A stretch of DNA of 32,223 nt from a bacterium (lineage in GTDB: Bacteria; Patescibacteriota; Doudnabacteria; UBA920), in assembly GCA_021847435.1 (NCBI GenBank), contig JAJZRC010000007.1, positions 1 to 32,223 on the forward strand. Reading direction: 5' to 3'. Positions 16,216 through 24,607 of this stretch are shown in pieces. Position 1 is the first letter of the stretch. Every line of letters starts with the position of its first letter. The notes beneath the pieces are model-generated. The model was not told the origin of the DNA. It was given only the letters and a program-made list of their open reading frames with translations, and searched no databases. The translations under genes and the position numbers were made by a program.

Positions 16216-19200
16216 CTAGGTTTTTATCATACCCAGCCAAACCGGCTTGCCGCCCACTTCGGCCTGAGTTTCAAAGTCGGCTTCAATTTCGTAGCTCTTG
16301 GATATTTGGCTGACGAAAGTTTTTTTGCGGTCAAGCAAGTTCAGCAGCGCGTCTTCCAATTTGTCATCCTGGGTGTTGTAATACAAATCCACCAATTCAC
16401 CCACTTTAAGCCCGCTTTTCTTGCGCAAATCCTGAATCTGGCGTTCCAGCTCCCTGGCCAGGCCTTCCAGCTTCAATTCCTCCGTCAAATTAGTGTCCAA
16501 ATAAAGCTGCTGAACCAGGCCTAAACCGGCCGCTTCCACTGTGCCGGCGGGGCGCGTATCCTTGTCCAAAAGCTCGCTGTCTATAGCTTTTAAATTCAAT
16601 TCGTCCAGAATCAGGCGGTTAAATTCTTCGGAAAGCCGCAAAGCCTCTTCTTTCAACCGGAAGGCGGCGGCGCGCAAAGGCTGGCGCACGGGCAGCGCCT
16701 TGTCTTTTCTTAAAGCAAGGCCCATGGCAACCGCTTCGCGCACCACTTCCATTTTTTTCAAGTTGTCCTGGTCAACGCCAAACCGCACCAAGTCGGGCCA
16801 GGACTCTAAATGGACTGATTCCTTGCCTGTTAAGTCTTTATAGATGAAGTCAGCCAAAAAGGGCATGAACGGAGCCAGTATTTTGGAAAGCTCGGCTAGG
16901 ACAAAACCCAAAACTTCAGCCGCGGCCCGGCCTTGGGCGTCTTCCTGCTTAATCCGTTCGCGGCTGCGGCGCACGTACCAGGTAGAAAGCAAGTTCACAA
17001 ACTCGGCAATCTCCTTGCCGGCCTTAACGGTATTGTAAGAATCCAAATGCGCGGTAACTTTTCCGTTCAATTCAAAAAGCTTTCCCAAAATCCACCGGTC
17101 CAGCACGTGTTCCGAAGCGGGCAAGGCTTCGCTTGCGCGGCCCTTAAAATACATGCGCAGGAAACTCCAGACGTTGTAAACCAGCATGTTGATTTTTCTG
17201 CTGACTTCCTGCACGCCTTTTTCGCTGAAGTTAAAATCATCGCCGCTCATCACCGGGGCGGTCAGCAGATAAAACCGGATCGCGTCGATGCCGAATTTCT
17301 CGATCAGCAGCCACGGATCGGGATAGTTGTTCTTGGACTTGGACATTTTACTGCCGTCTTCGGCTAAAATGTTTCCGGTAGTAACCACGTGCTTAAACGG
17401 CGCCCGGCCGAACAGGGTGCCGGAAACCGCGTGCATCACGTAGAACCAGGCCCTGGTCTGGGCGATATATTCGGCGACAAAATCCGCGGGGAACCTGGCT
17501 GCAAACAGCTCCTGGTTTTCAAACGGGTAGTGCAATTCCGCAAACGGCATGGAGGCCGACTCCACCCAGCAGTCAATTACCTCCGGCGCGCGCTTCATGT
17601 CCTGTCCGCACTTCTCGCAGCGCAAAACTACCCGGTCAATATATGGCCGGTGCAGGTCCAGCTTCTGCAAATCCGCTTCGGGGAACAGCTGGTTTTGGCC
17701 CAGCTGCGCACCGGCGGCGATTTCAATCCCTGCGGGACGAAATTCCGGGTAAACTTCAGTGAAATTAGTTGAGCGGGAAATTAATTCCCCGACCGAACCC
17801 ACGCAAACCGTATGGCGGCAATCGGGGCTCTGGCAGCGCCAAAACGGCAGGGCCGTGGCCCAAAAACGGTTGCGGGAAATATTCCAGTCCGGCGCCTGTT
17901 CCATGCTTTTGCCGAAGCGCCCATGTTTTAAATGCTCCGGATACCAGTTAATAGACTCATTGTTCTTAAGCAGGTCGGTTTTGACTTTTTGGATATTAAT
18001 AAACCAGGCCGGCAGGGCGTTGTAAAACAAAGGCGTGCCGCAGCGGTAACAGTGAGGGTAGGAATGCATATAGCTTTGGGTTTTGTAGACCAGGTCCTTG
18101 CCTGAAAGCTCCTTCAGGATAATTTTGTCCGCGTCCTTGAAAAACACCCCGCGCAAATGCTCGGGGGCCATGGGCAAATAACTGCCCTTGTGGTCCAGCA
18201 TATCCGCGCGCGGCAGATCTTTCTTCCGGGCCAGCTCGTAGTCCTCTTCCCCGTACATGGCCGCGTTATGAACAATGCCGGTGCCGTCCGTGGTCGTGAC
18301 GAAATCAGCCGCATAAATCTTGTGCAGGCGCGCGGCCTGGGCCGGGGTTACGCCGGGCGCGGCGGACAGCGCTTGGGCCATTTCCGGATACAGCGGCTGG
18401 TACGACAAGCCCTCAAGCGCCCGGGCCGGGAACTCGGCCACTACTTCGTATTCGCCATCCAAAACAGCCAGACGGTCTTTGGCCAAAATGTAACGCTGTT
18501 TGTCTTCGGCCGGGTTGTCCGAAGACATTTCTACCATCACGTATTTTATTTCCGGACCGACATTTAAAGAAGTATTGCCGGGCAGAGTCCAGGGCGTGGT
18601 GGTCCAGGCCAGGGCATAAGTCTTGTCGTTAGTCAGGTCATTGACTATCCTCTGCCTCGGCAGCATTTTGAATTTTACGTATGCCGACTCCTCGGTCACG
18701 TCGCGGTAGCTATTGTCCATGGCCACTTCAAAATTGGAGATCGGGGTTTCGCAGCGCGAGCAATACAGCAAAACTTTGCGGTCCTCGTAGACCAGGCCCT
18801 TGTCCCAGAACTGCTTTAAGGCCCACCACACGGACTCCATGTAGCTGGTGTCCATGGTCTTGTAGGAATTGTCAAAATCCACCCAGCGGCCCATGCGGCG
18901 CACGGTCTTGCCCCACTCTTCGGCGAATTTCAGCACGTTGTCGCGGCAAACCTTGTTAAAGCGCTCCACGCCCATTTCCTCAATCTGTTTTTTGCCGGAA
19001 ATCTTCAAGTTCTGCTCGACGATGTTCTCAATGGGCAGGCCGTGGCAGTCCCAGCCCCAGCGGCGGCGCACAAAATGCCCTTTCATGGTCTGGTAGCGCG
19101 GAATGGCGTCTTTGATGGCGGAAGCAAGAATGTGGCCGTAGTGCGGCAGGCCGGTGGCAAACGGCGGCCCGTCATAAAAAATATACGGTTCCCGGCCCTG

Positions 19201-19329
19201 GGACTGTTCCAAGGACTTTTCAAAAATCTTGTTGTCTTCCCAGAACTTTAGAATCCCTTTTTCCAGCTCGTTGAAATTCGGGGCGCCTCCCGCTGTCTGA
19301 TTATTTTCTGCCTGTGATTTGTCACTCAT
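16216..19329 (-). CDS. ileS: Isoleucyl-tRNA synthetase, type 2
   Basis: A 1037-residue class I synthetase that charges tRNA-Ile and edits valine. The HIGH box is H-Y-G-H (about 63-66), K-M-S-K-S is near 661, and D-G-P-P-F-A-T-G, G-W-D-C-H-G-L-P and W-T-T-T-P-W-T are all present. Cysteine clusters (C-Q-S-P-D-C and C-E-K-C) suggest zinc sites in the catalytic half. The length and motif spellings match the eukaryote-like type 2 form, which is typically resistant to mupirocin (family knowledge, not tested). AGAGGAA lies upstream of the ATG. The gene starts 9 bases after the HD-domain gene in an argS-HD-ileS-recO run. Confidence 0.96.
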   Translation of the reverse strand: MSDKSQAENNQTAGGAPNFNELEKGILKFWEDNKIFEKSLEQSQGREPYIFYDGPPFATGLPHYGHILASAIKDAIPRYQTMKGHFVRRRWGWDCHGLPIENIVEQNLKISGKKQIEEMGVERFNKVCRDNVLKFAEEWGKTVRRMGRWVDFDNSYKTMDTSYMESVWWALKQFWDKGLVYEDRKVLLYCSRCETPISNFEVAMDNSYRDVTEESAYVKFKMLPRQRIVNDLTNDKTYALAWTTTPWTLPGNTSLNVGPEIKYVMVEMSSDNPAEDKQRYILAKDRLAVLDGEYEVVAEFPARALEGLSYQPLYPEMAQALSAAPGVTPAQAARLHKIYAADFVTTTDGTGIVHNAAMYGEEDYELARKKDLPRADMLDHKGSYLPMAPEHLRGVFFKDADKIILKELSGKDLVYKTQSYMHSYPHCYRCGTPLFYNALPAWFINIQKVKTDLLKNNESINWYPEHLKHGRFGKSMEQAPDWNISRNRFWATALPFWRCQSPDCRHTVCVGSVGELISRSTNFTEVYPEFRPAGIEIAAGAQLGQNQLFPEADLQKLDLHRPYIDRVVLRCEKCGQDMKRAPEVIDCWVESASMPFAELHYPFENQELFAARFPADFVAEYIAQTRAWFYVMHAVSGTLFGRAPFKHVVTTGNILAEDGSKMSKSKNNYPDPWLLIEKFGIDAIRFYLLTAPVMSGDDFNFSEKGVQEVSRKINMLVYNVWSFLRMYFKGRASEALPASEHVLDRWILGKLFELNGKVTAHLDSYNTVKAGKEIAEFVNLLSTWYVRRSRERIKQEDAQGRAAAEVLGFVLAELSKILAPFMPFLADFIYKDLTGKESVHLESWPDLVRFGVDQDNLKKMEVVREAVAMGLALRKDKALPVRQPLRAAAFRLKEEALRLSEEFNRLILDELNLKAIDSELLDKDTRPAGTVEAAGLGLVQQLYLDTNLTEELKLEGLARELERQIQDLRKKSGLKVGELVDLYYNTQDDKLEDALLNLLDRKKTFVSQISKSYEIEADFETQAEVGGKPVWLGMIKT

Positions 19330-19338
19330 ATTATTCCT

Positions 19339-19908
19339 CTAATCTATTAATTGCTTTTGGTACATTGGTTCTGCTATTTCCCGAGCAACCGGCGAGGTAA
19401 TCCTTTCAAACATCCAGTCAAATTTTTTCTGTACCTTTTCTTTTCCTACTTCCTGCAGTTTGTTATTAATAAAATGGCCTATCTGATTTTCAAAATAACT
19501 AATGCTGTCAGCGTCTTTCAAAAAATTTTCTTCGTCTGTGCCGCCGATTTCATGTCTAGAAATCAGTTTAGTGGATTTCTCAACCAATTCCTCTGGGGCT
19601 CCTACTCCCCGTAAAAAATCACTGATTATTTCGGCACCGGTTTCCTGGTGACGCTTTAGACGATCCTCATCAATGAAGCCTTTTGGGGAACTGCTTATTT
19701 TTTCACTGCCAACCTTACCATGAAACGCCCTCTCAACATCATGAGCAATGGCCGCGATGCACATTGCTTCATCTAATTCCGGCTTTAAAACTTTGAGCCA
19801 ATAAACCGTTCTTTTAAGGTGTTTAACATCGCCTGGATTTCCTGACTTAATAAAAGCTTCCGAAACAAATTTTTCCACTTTTGAAAAATAATTCATTCCA
19901 ACCTGCAT
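19339..19908 (-). CDS. HD-domain phosphohydrolase-like protein
   Basis: A 189-residue protein with an HD-type metal site: H30 in V-K-H-L-K-R-T, H56-D57 in A-H-D-V-E-R-A, H87 in K-R-H-Q-E-T, H119 in S-R-H-E-I-G-G, and aspartates near 132-134 in K-D-A-D-S-I-S. The A-H-D-V-E-R-A spelling is reminiscent of small stand-alone HD proteins of unknown substrate. HD enzymes hydrolyse phosphate esters of nucleotides. It sits between argS and ileS, 41 and 9 bases away, so it is co-expressed with translation genes; whether it acts on a nucleotide linked to aminoacylation is speculation. The start may instead be the second ATG at 19896. Confidence 0.75.
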   Translation of the reverse strand: MQVGMNYFSKVEKFVSEAFIKSGNPGDVKHLKRTVYWLKVLKPELDEAMCIAAIAHDVERAFHGKVGSEKISSSPKGFIDEDRLKRHQETGAEIISDFLRGVGAPEELVEKSTKLISRHEIGGTDEENFLKDADSISYFENQIGHFINNKLQEVGKEKVQKKFDWMFERITSPVAREIAEPMYQKQLID

Positions 19909-19949
19909 ATATTGAATCCTTACCGCTTAATACTATTACTAAATACTGG

Positions 19950-21695
19950 CTACATCTCCTCCGGAGCTTCAATCCCCAAAAGATACAGCCCGTTTTGAAT
20001 AACTTGCGCTGTGGCGGTTATTAATTGCAGACGGAAAGATTTTAATTGTTCATCCGGCTCTTGAAGCACGGGCATTTCCTGATAAAAACTGTTAAAAGCC
20101 TGCGAAAGTTCAAACAAGTAATTACACAAGGCATTGGGCAGATAATCCTCCGCCACCTGGGAAACCGCTTCGGGGTATTGGACCAGCTTGCGCAAAACCA
20201 GCAATTCTTCGGCCTTGAAATTTATATTTTGGATTTTGGAATTTATTTGGGATTTGGAATTTGATATTTGGAATTTTCTAAGTATCCCATATATCCTCGC
20301 ATGCGTGTACTGCAAATACGGCCCGGTGTTGCCTTCAAAAGACAGCGCCTTATCCCAGGCAAACACGATTTCCGTCTTGCGGTTATGGGAAAGGTCAAAG
20401 TACTTAATTGCCGCCACGGCCACCTGCGCCGCCACCGCGTCTTTGCTCTGCAGCTGCGGATTTTTCTCCTCTATAATCCTCAGCGCCCGGGCTTGCGCCT
20501 CTTCAAGCAGGTTCTTTAAAGAAATAGTGGTGCCCTTGCGCGTGGAAATGGCGCCTTCCGGCAGGGACATAAAACCAAGATCCACATGCCGGGAATCTGC
20601 ACCTGCTGGGTACCCGGCAAGTTCCAAAACTTTGAACAGCTGCCGAAAATGGTGGGACTGGCGGTTGTCCACCACATAAAGGTTTTTATAAAAATTAAAT
20701 TCTTTTCTGCGGTATATATAGCAAGCAAAATCGCGCGTATGATAGGTTGTCCCTCCATCTGATTTTACAATAATACAACGACCTAAACCATAGCTTTCCA
20801 AATCCACATATTCCTCTCCTGTTTCCCCTCTTACCGCTAAACCCTTAGCTCTTAGCTCTTGCATTACCGCGGGCATTTTGTCTTCATAAAAACTTTCGCC
20901 CAAATTATGGTCAAAAGGTAATAGCTTGAGCCACTTGCGATACCTTTCAAAATCTTCCAAAGACTCATTAACAAACCACTGCCAAAGCTGCCTGTTTTCC
21001 GCATCCCCTTTTTCCAACTTCACAAATTCTTCCTTGCCTTTTTCGCGCAAGGTTTCATCAGCTTCTATTTTGGAAGACATCTCCACATAAAGCTTATTTA
21101 ATTCGTTTATGGGATCCTTTTCTATTTGTTCCTTTTTGCCCCCTGCCTTCAAATATTCTTTATAAGCGAAAAGTAAAATGCCGAACTGTACGCCCCAGTC
21201 GCCAATGTGCGTATCGCTCACCGCCTTATACCCCTGCGACTTCAAAACGCGCAAAAGGCAATCGCCGATCACGGCGCTGCGCAAGTGCCCTACGTGCGGC
21301 GGCTTGGCCACGTTGTTTTGGAAGTATTCCACCACTACGGTCCTGCCCTGTCCTGCCATGCTGCAGCCGTACAAATCGCCATGCTCAAGAATTTCGTAAA
21401 GGTTTGCCAAAAGGCGCTGCTGAGAAATTTTCGCGTTTACAAAACCGCTTGCGGCAACAACTTCCGAAAAGGCCCCCTTGCTGTCCAGGGCTTTGATTTT
21501 TTCCGCAAGTTCGACAGCCAAATCTTTTGGATTTTTTTTAAGCTGTTTGGCCAGAAGCATGGCCGCATTGGTGGCGTAATCCCCAAAAGCCGCCTCAGGC
21601 ACGGTTACTGACGCAGCCGCAGCGCCAGGCGCCATTTCCAAAACCGCTTGCTGCACCAGATTGGCAAAATAATTTTTGATTGTTTCACTTTGCAT
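19950..21695 (-). CDS. argS: Arginyl-tRNA synthetase with a repeat-derived insert
   Basis: A 581-residue class I synthetase charging tRNA-Arg. The HIGH box is H-V-G-H (134-137) after V-E-Y-F-Q-N-N-V-A-K-P; D-T-H-I-G-D-W-G-V-Q-F-G follows, then S-T-R-K-G in place of KMSKS, as usual in ArgS. The DALR anticodon-binding domain forms the C-terminus. Between about residues 473 and 493 lies an Asn/Ser/Lys/Ile-rich stretch encoded by a low-complexity DNA repeat (20218-20277), in frame at the start of the anticodon-binding domain. An extended -10 lies 13 bases upstream, so the leader is very short. It is the first gene of the argS-HD-ileS-recO unit. Confidence 0.95.
   Translation of the reverse strand: MQSETIKNYFANLVQQAVLEMAPGAAAASVTVPEAAFGDYATNAAMLLAKQLKKNPKDLAVELAEKIKALDSKGAFSEVVAASGFVNAKISQQRLLANLYEILEHGDLYGCSMAGQGRTVVVEYFQNNVAKPPHVGHLRSAVIGDCLLRVLKSQGYKAVSDTHIGDWGVQFGILLFAYKEYLKAGGKKEQIEKDPINELNKLYVEMSSKIEADETLREKGKEEFVKLEKGDAENRQLWQWFVNESLEDFERYRKWLKLLPFDHNLGESFYEDKMPAVMQELRAKGLAVRGETGEEYVDLESYGLGRCIIVKSDGGTTYHTRDFACYIYRRKEFNFYKNLYVVDNRQSHHFRQLFKVLELAGYPAGADSRHVDLGFMSLPEGAISTRKGTTISLKNLLEEAQARALRIIEEKNPQLQSKDAVAAQVAVAAIKYFDLSHNRKTEIVFAWDKALSFEGNTGPYLQYTHARIYGILRKFQISNSKSQINSKIQNINFKAEELLVLRKLVQYPEAVSQVAEDYLPNALCNYLFELSQAFNSFYQEMPVLQEPDEQLKSFRLQLITATAQVIQNGLYLLGIEAPEEM
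20218..20277. repeat. In-frame low-complexity repeat inside argS
   Basis: About 60 bases built from variations of TTTGGAATTT and ATTTGGGATT. The minus strand reads as an N-S-K and Q-I-N-S-K-type peptide inside ArgS. Similar TTGGATATTGGAAATT sequence recurs in the spacer at 22444-22460, so the unit appears to be dispersed. Confidence 0.6.
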
Positions 21696-21707
21696 AATAA
21701 CTCTATT

Positions 21708-21716
21708 ATTATAGCA
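21708..21716 (-). promoter_or_regulatory. Extended -10 of the argS operon
   Basis: On the minus strand this reads TGCTATAAT, ending 13 bases before the argS ATG, so the predicted leader is only about 6 bases. Confidence 0.6.
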
Positions 21717-21800
21717 TAAATTGCGGATGTTTCATCAACGGGCCAGGCCGCCTGTCCGAAAGGCTATTTATCCGACAAATTACAGCTTTTTTGCAAAAAA

Positions 21801-21809
21801 TGTTAAAAT
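21801..21809 (+). promoter_or_regulatory. Extended -10 of smpB, leaderless start
   Basis: TGTTAAAAT ends 7 bases before the smpB ATG, so the mRNA would start at or next to the start codon. The same nine bases form the -10 of ssrA (26684-26692), and the upstream bases AAAA also match. Confidence 0.55.
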
Positions 21810-21816
21810 AAAACAT

Positions 21817-22248
21817 ATGAAAATCTTTGCTGACAACAAGCGAGCGCGCTTTGACTATGAGCTTACAGACGTCTTTACGGCCGGACTGGTCCTTTCAGGT
21901 CCTGAAGTCAAGGCAATAAAACAAGGGAACGTGTCCTTAACCGGAGCTTACGTTGCGGTCTCGGCCGCAGGCGCCAGCCTCATCAACTGCCACATTGGAC
22001 CCTACAAGTACGCTTCCCAGCCAGGCTACCAGCCCACCCAAACCCGGCAACTGCTTTTGAATAAGGCTGAAATCAACAGGCTGCTCGGCAAAGAAAAAGG
22101 CCTGACCGTTGTGCCGGTGGAAATTTTCCAAGGCACGCGCGGCTTGATCAAAATAAAAATCGCCCTGGCCAAACCCCGCAAAAAAACCGACAAGCGGGAG
22201 TACATTAAAAAGCGGGAGGCGCAAAAAGAGATAAGAGAATTAACCTAA
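21817..22248 (+). CDS. smpB: SsrA-binding protein SmpB
   Basis: A 143-residue beta-barrel protein that binds the tRNA-like end of tmRNA and takes it to stalled ribosomes. The N-terminus K-I-F-A-D-N-K-R-A-R-F-D-Y, the core G-x-V-L-S-G-P-E-V-K-A-I-K-Q-G-N-V-S-L and the basic tail K-P-R-K-K-T-D-K-R are all characteristic. The ATG at 21817 gives the normal length; the frame is open upstream to 21721, but that part is not SmpB-like. Its RNA partner ssrA lies at 26708-27105 and has the same -10 motif. Followed by MITE-like copy 2. Confidence 0.96.
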   Translation: MKIFADNKRARFDYELTDVFTAGLVLSGPEVKAIKQGNVSLTGAYVAVSAAGASLINCHIGPYKYASQPGYQPTQTRQLLLNKAEINRLLGKEKGLTVVPVEIFQGTRGLIKIKIALAKPRKKTDKREYIKKREAQKEIRELT

Positions 22249-22419
22249 ATAGGACTTACGCTTTTGAGCCAAGTTTGAGGCATTTTCCGAGGATTTTTGG
22301 AGGCGTAGCCAGGCTACGCCGATAAAAACCGCAGGAAAATAACGAAAAAATTGGCCAAAGCCGCTTGCTGACCCGGCTTTGCCGGGTCTAAAGCGGCAAG
22401 AGCGTAAGTCCTACTAAAT
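22245..22419. mobile_element. MITE-like element, copy 2, with target duplication
   Basis: The body is about 22250-22413. It starts TAGGACTTACGC and ends GCGTAAGTCCTA, perfect 12-base inverted ends. CTAAAT occurs on both sides (22245-22250, 22414-22419), a 5-6 bp target duplication. It shares its core with copy 1, including GAGCCAAGTT, GCATTTTCCGAGGATTTTTG, the GGCGTAGCC hairpin, GATAAAAACCG and AGCCGCTT. Near the right end a GACCCGGC/GCCGGGTC hairpin is nested in GCCGCTT/AAGCGGC. No coding capacity. Confidence 0.85.
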
Positions 22420-22456
22420 AAATCCCAAAAACCCAATTCTGACATTGGATATTGGA

Positions 22457-22472
22457 AATTATTTAAATAATT
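22457..22472. repeat. 16-bp perfect AT palindrome before the PLD gene
   Basis: AATTATTTAAATAATT is a perfect palindrome 30 bases before the PLD gene ATG, nested inside a wider CCCAATT/AATTGGG inverted repeat. It could be an operator or simply AT-rich repeat sequence. Confidence 0.4.
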
Positions 22473-22502
22473 GGGGCAATTGGGTAAATTAGAAATTTAA
22501 AT

Positions 22503-23045
22503 ATGCAAAACAAAAAAGAGTTCTTTTACATAGTAACGGTTGCCGCGCTTATCGCCCTTTGCGGACAGTTTTACTATTCCTACCGCTATTTGCCCGCGCG
22601 GGAAATCCGCGTCTACTATAACCAGGAGCGCGAACTCAACCGGGAAATCATCCGGGAAATCCGCGAAGCCGACCGTTTCGCGTACTTTGCGGTTTACACT
22701 TTTACCCGGGCGGACATCAAAGACGCCCTGCTGGCCGCCAAGTACCGCGGCGTGGACGTCAAAGGCATTACCGACCGCGAGCAGTACGCCAAGCTGGAAT
22801 CGCAGCAAAAAATAATCGATGAGCTTAAAAGCAAAAATATTCCCGTATACTTCCAGGACCATTCGGGCATTATGCACTTAAAAGTCCTCGTGACGGACAA
22901 AGCGTACGCCTCAGGCAGCTACAATTGGACAGCCGCGGCTACCAACTTGAACGACGAGGTCTTGGAAGTCGGCCGCGGCCAAGACCTGCGTCGGGCTTTT
23001 CTGGAAATCCTGGAAAAAATGTTCGCAAAGTATCAAAACAGCTGA
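22503..23045 (+). CDS. Membrane-anchored phospholipase D family protein
   Basis: A 180-residue protein with one membrane segment (about 8-28) and a single PLD domain. The HKD motif is H125-L-K127 with D132, followed by G-S-Y-N-W-T (138-143), as in the small Nuc-like nucleases that act as dimers. Such enzymes cut phosphodiester bonds in DNA or phospholipids. Anchoring outside the membrane suggests degradation of external DNA, useful for a nucleotide-dependent lifestyle, but that is inference. Sits between the MITE-like element and small membrane protein genes. Confidence 0.88.
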   Translation: MQNKKEFFYIVTVAALIALCGQFYYSYRYLPAREIRVYYNQERELNREIIREIREADRFAYFAVYTFTRADIKDALLAAKYRGVDVKGITDREQYAKLESQQKIIDELKSKNIPVYFQDHSGIMHLKVLVTDKAYASGSYNWTAAATNLNDEVLEVGRGQDLRRAFLEILEKMFAKYQNS

Positions 23046-23063
23046 CACGCGCCCAAAAAAGTA

Positions 23064-23072
23064 TGTTATAAT
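23064..23072 (+). promoter_or_regulatory. Extended -10 promoter
   Basis: TGTTATAAT, with a predicted start near 23079, about 20 bases before the 95-aa membrane protein gene. Confidence 0.55.
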
Positions 23073-23098
23073 TATAGGGTAATTATTCTTCCAAACCT

Positions 23099-23386
23099 AT
23101 GGCCGAATTCGCCAAAATGGACATTTTTTTCTTTATTACCTCTCTGGCCGTGGTGCTGCTCGGCGCTCTGGCCGTGGTGCTGCTGGTTTACCTGATCAAA
23201 ATTTCCCGCGACATCCGCTATATCTCCAAAAAAGCCAAATCCGAAGCGGACCTGATTTCCCAGGATCTATCCGATCTGCGCCAAAACCTTAAAACCAAGG
23301 GCGCGGGGCTCAAGCATTTTTGGAGCTTTTTCAGTGCCATAGGCAAAAAAAAGCCCGCAACAGACAAACAGAACAAGAGTAAATAA
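23099..23386 (+). CDS. Small single-pass membrane protein, 95 aa
   Basis: A hydrophobic segment (about 11-33) is followed by a charged helical region with coiled-coil character (I-S-K-K-A-K-S-E-A-D-L-I-S-Q-D-L) and a lysine-rich end. Function unknown; the shape resembles DUF948/YtxH-type small envelope proteins. It has its own extended -10 and is followed by a long hairpin. Confidence 0.65.
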   Translation: MAEFAKMDIFFFITSLAVVLLGALAVVLLVYLIKISRDIRYISKKAKSEADLISQDLSDLRQNLKTKGAGLKHFWSFFSAIGKKKPATDKQNKSK

Positions 23387-23400
23387 ATACAGAACTTGCG

Positions 23401-23456
23401 TGCTTGCGGTTTTTTCAGGAATGCGGCTTTGCCGGTCCTTAAAAAACCGCAAGCGT
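23401..23456. terminator. Long hairpin between two small membrane protein genes
   Basis: CTTGCGGTTTTTT pairs with AAAAAACCGCAAG across about 30 bases that can themselves fold (GGC/GCC). It follows the 95-aa gene by about 20 bases and probably acts as a terminator or RNA stability element. The T-run is inside the stem, which is unusual for an intrinsic terminator. Confidence 0.45.
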
Positions 23457-23486
23457 TCAAATTATAGAATAATTAAAACCACGATT

Positions 23487-23882
23487 ATGAACAACAAACA
23501 TTCCTCTGCCGGCAAGCGGGCGGCCAAAGGCCTGGGAGGGCTTGCGGCCATTGCCGCAGCAGCTGCCGCTGCCTATTATTTCTATGGCAAAGATGGCAAA
23601 AAACACCGCCGCCAGGCAGCTGGCGCTGCGGCCAAGGCCAAGGCCGAAATGGTCAATAAAATCAAATCCATGAAAAAATTTAGCCGCGAGGCTTACGACC
23701 GGGCGGCCAAGGAAGTCTTGGCCAAATACCGCCAAGCCAAAAACATCGATCCCCGGGAGCTCAAAGACCTGGGCCGGGAGCTTAAAGCCCACTGGACCGG
23801 CATTGCCAAAGAAATAAAGGCTCTTGGCAAACCCGCGCCCGCGCCCAAAAAGAAGCCGGCCGCCAAAAAAGACAAAAAATAA
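23487..23882 (+). CDS. Ala/Lys-rich small membrane protein, 131 aa
   Basis: I use the ATG at 23487 (M-N-N-K-H-S-S), which puts a glycine/alanine-rich hydrophobic segment at residues 14-32, as in YtxH-like proteins. The rest is a highly basic helix ending in a Pro/Lys tail (A-P-K-K-K-P-A-A-K-K-D-K-K). The basic tail might bind nucleic acid or acidic lipid; there is no catalytic motif. Its stop directly precedes the ATG of the histidine phosphatase gene, so the two are cotranscribed. Confidence 0.65.
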   Translation: MNNKHSSAGKRAAKGLGGLAAIAAAAAAAYYFYGKDGKKHRRQAAGAAAKAKAEMVNKIKSMKKFSREAYDRAAKEVLAKYRQAKNIDPRELKDLGRELKAHWTGIAKEIKALGKPAPAPKKKPAAKKDKK

Positions 23883-24518
23883 ATGCAAGTCCGCATCCGC
23901 AACCACACCACAATTTTTCTCATCCGCCACGGTGAGACAATCAAAAACAAGGAACATATACGGCAAGGCTCAAAAATAGACGACTACCTGGACACCCAGG
24001 GCATTTTGCAGATTCAGCAGTTGGCCAAAATTGTCCAGTACCTGGATTTGGACGTCCTCTTCACCTCCTACCTGCGCCGCGCGGAAGAAACCACGGTAAT
24101 GATCAACCATTTTTTGAAGGAACCCATCAAAATCTTCCACGACTTCCGCCTGCGCGAACGCGACTTCGGCAGCCTCACGGGCAAGAAACTGGAAGAATGG
24201 GACCGGGCGCTGCCCAACCACAAAGAACTGGAACTAAACCAGGCCTATGACTACCGTCCATTTGGGGGCGAAAGCGTGGAAGACGTGCGGCAAAGGTCTT
24301 TAAGCGCTATTTTAGACATTGCCGAAAATTTTGACCACCAAAACACTGGAATTGTTTCGCACAACGGGGTCATTCGCCTGCTGCTGTTCCACTTCCCCGG
24401 CATTGTCCGCATTTACCGCGGCAAGGACAACACTACCAAGGACATTGCCAATGCCGACATTTATGAATGGGAAATAACAGACGGCGTAATTGCCAACATT
24501 AAAAGTTTGCTAAAATAA
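23883..24518 (+). CDS. Histidine phosphatase (phosphoglycerate mutase-like) protein
   Basis: A 211-residue protein with the L-I-R-H-G-E-T motif (residues 13-19, phosphorylated H16), an E-R-D-F-G-S-L-T-G segment near 93-101 and the second histidine in V-S-H-N-G-V (H160). The superfamily includes cofactor-dependent phosphoglycerate mutases and broad phosphatases; the GpmB/CobC-like spelling favours a phosphatase, but the substrate cannot be read from sequence. It begins directly after the stop of the preceding gene. Confidence 0.88.
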   Translation: MQVRIRNHTTIFLIRHGETIKNKEHIRQGSKIDDYLDTQGILQIQQLAKIVQYLDLDVLFTSYLRRAEETTVMINHFLKEPIKIFHDFRLRERDFGSLTGKKLEEWDRALPNHKELELNQAYDYRPFGGESVEDVRQRSLSAILDIAENFDHQNTGIVSHNGVIRLLLFHFPGIVRIYRGKDNTTKDIANADIYEWEITDGVIANIKSLLK

Positions 24519-24536
24519 TCTATTTCAGAAAATCAA

Positions 24537-24570
24537 CCCCGCCCTTCGACAAGCTCAGGGCGGGGTTTTG
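24537..24570 (+). terminator. Terminator built from a CCCTTCGACA-type repeat
   Basis: CCCCGCCCT pairs with AGGGCGGGG (9 bp) around a TCGACAAGCTC loop and is followed by TTTTG. The CCTTCGACAAGCTCAGG core is a dispersed repeat, with a variant at 27198-27216. Confidence 0.85.
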
Positions 24571-24607
24571 AATTACCTTTCCAATGCCAGGCGTGACGCC
24601 GGCAGGC

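Noticed and set aside
21721-21816. SmpB extended upstream by 32 residues
   Set aside because: The extra residues have no SmpB character and would span the promoter; ATG 21817 gives the normal length.
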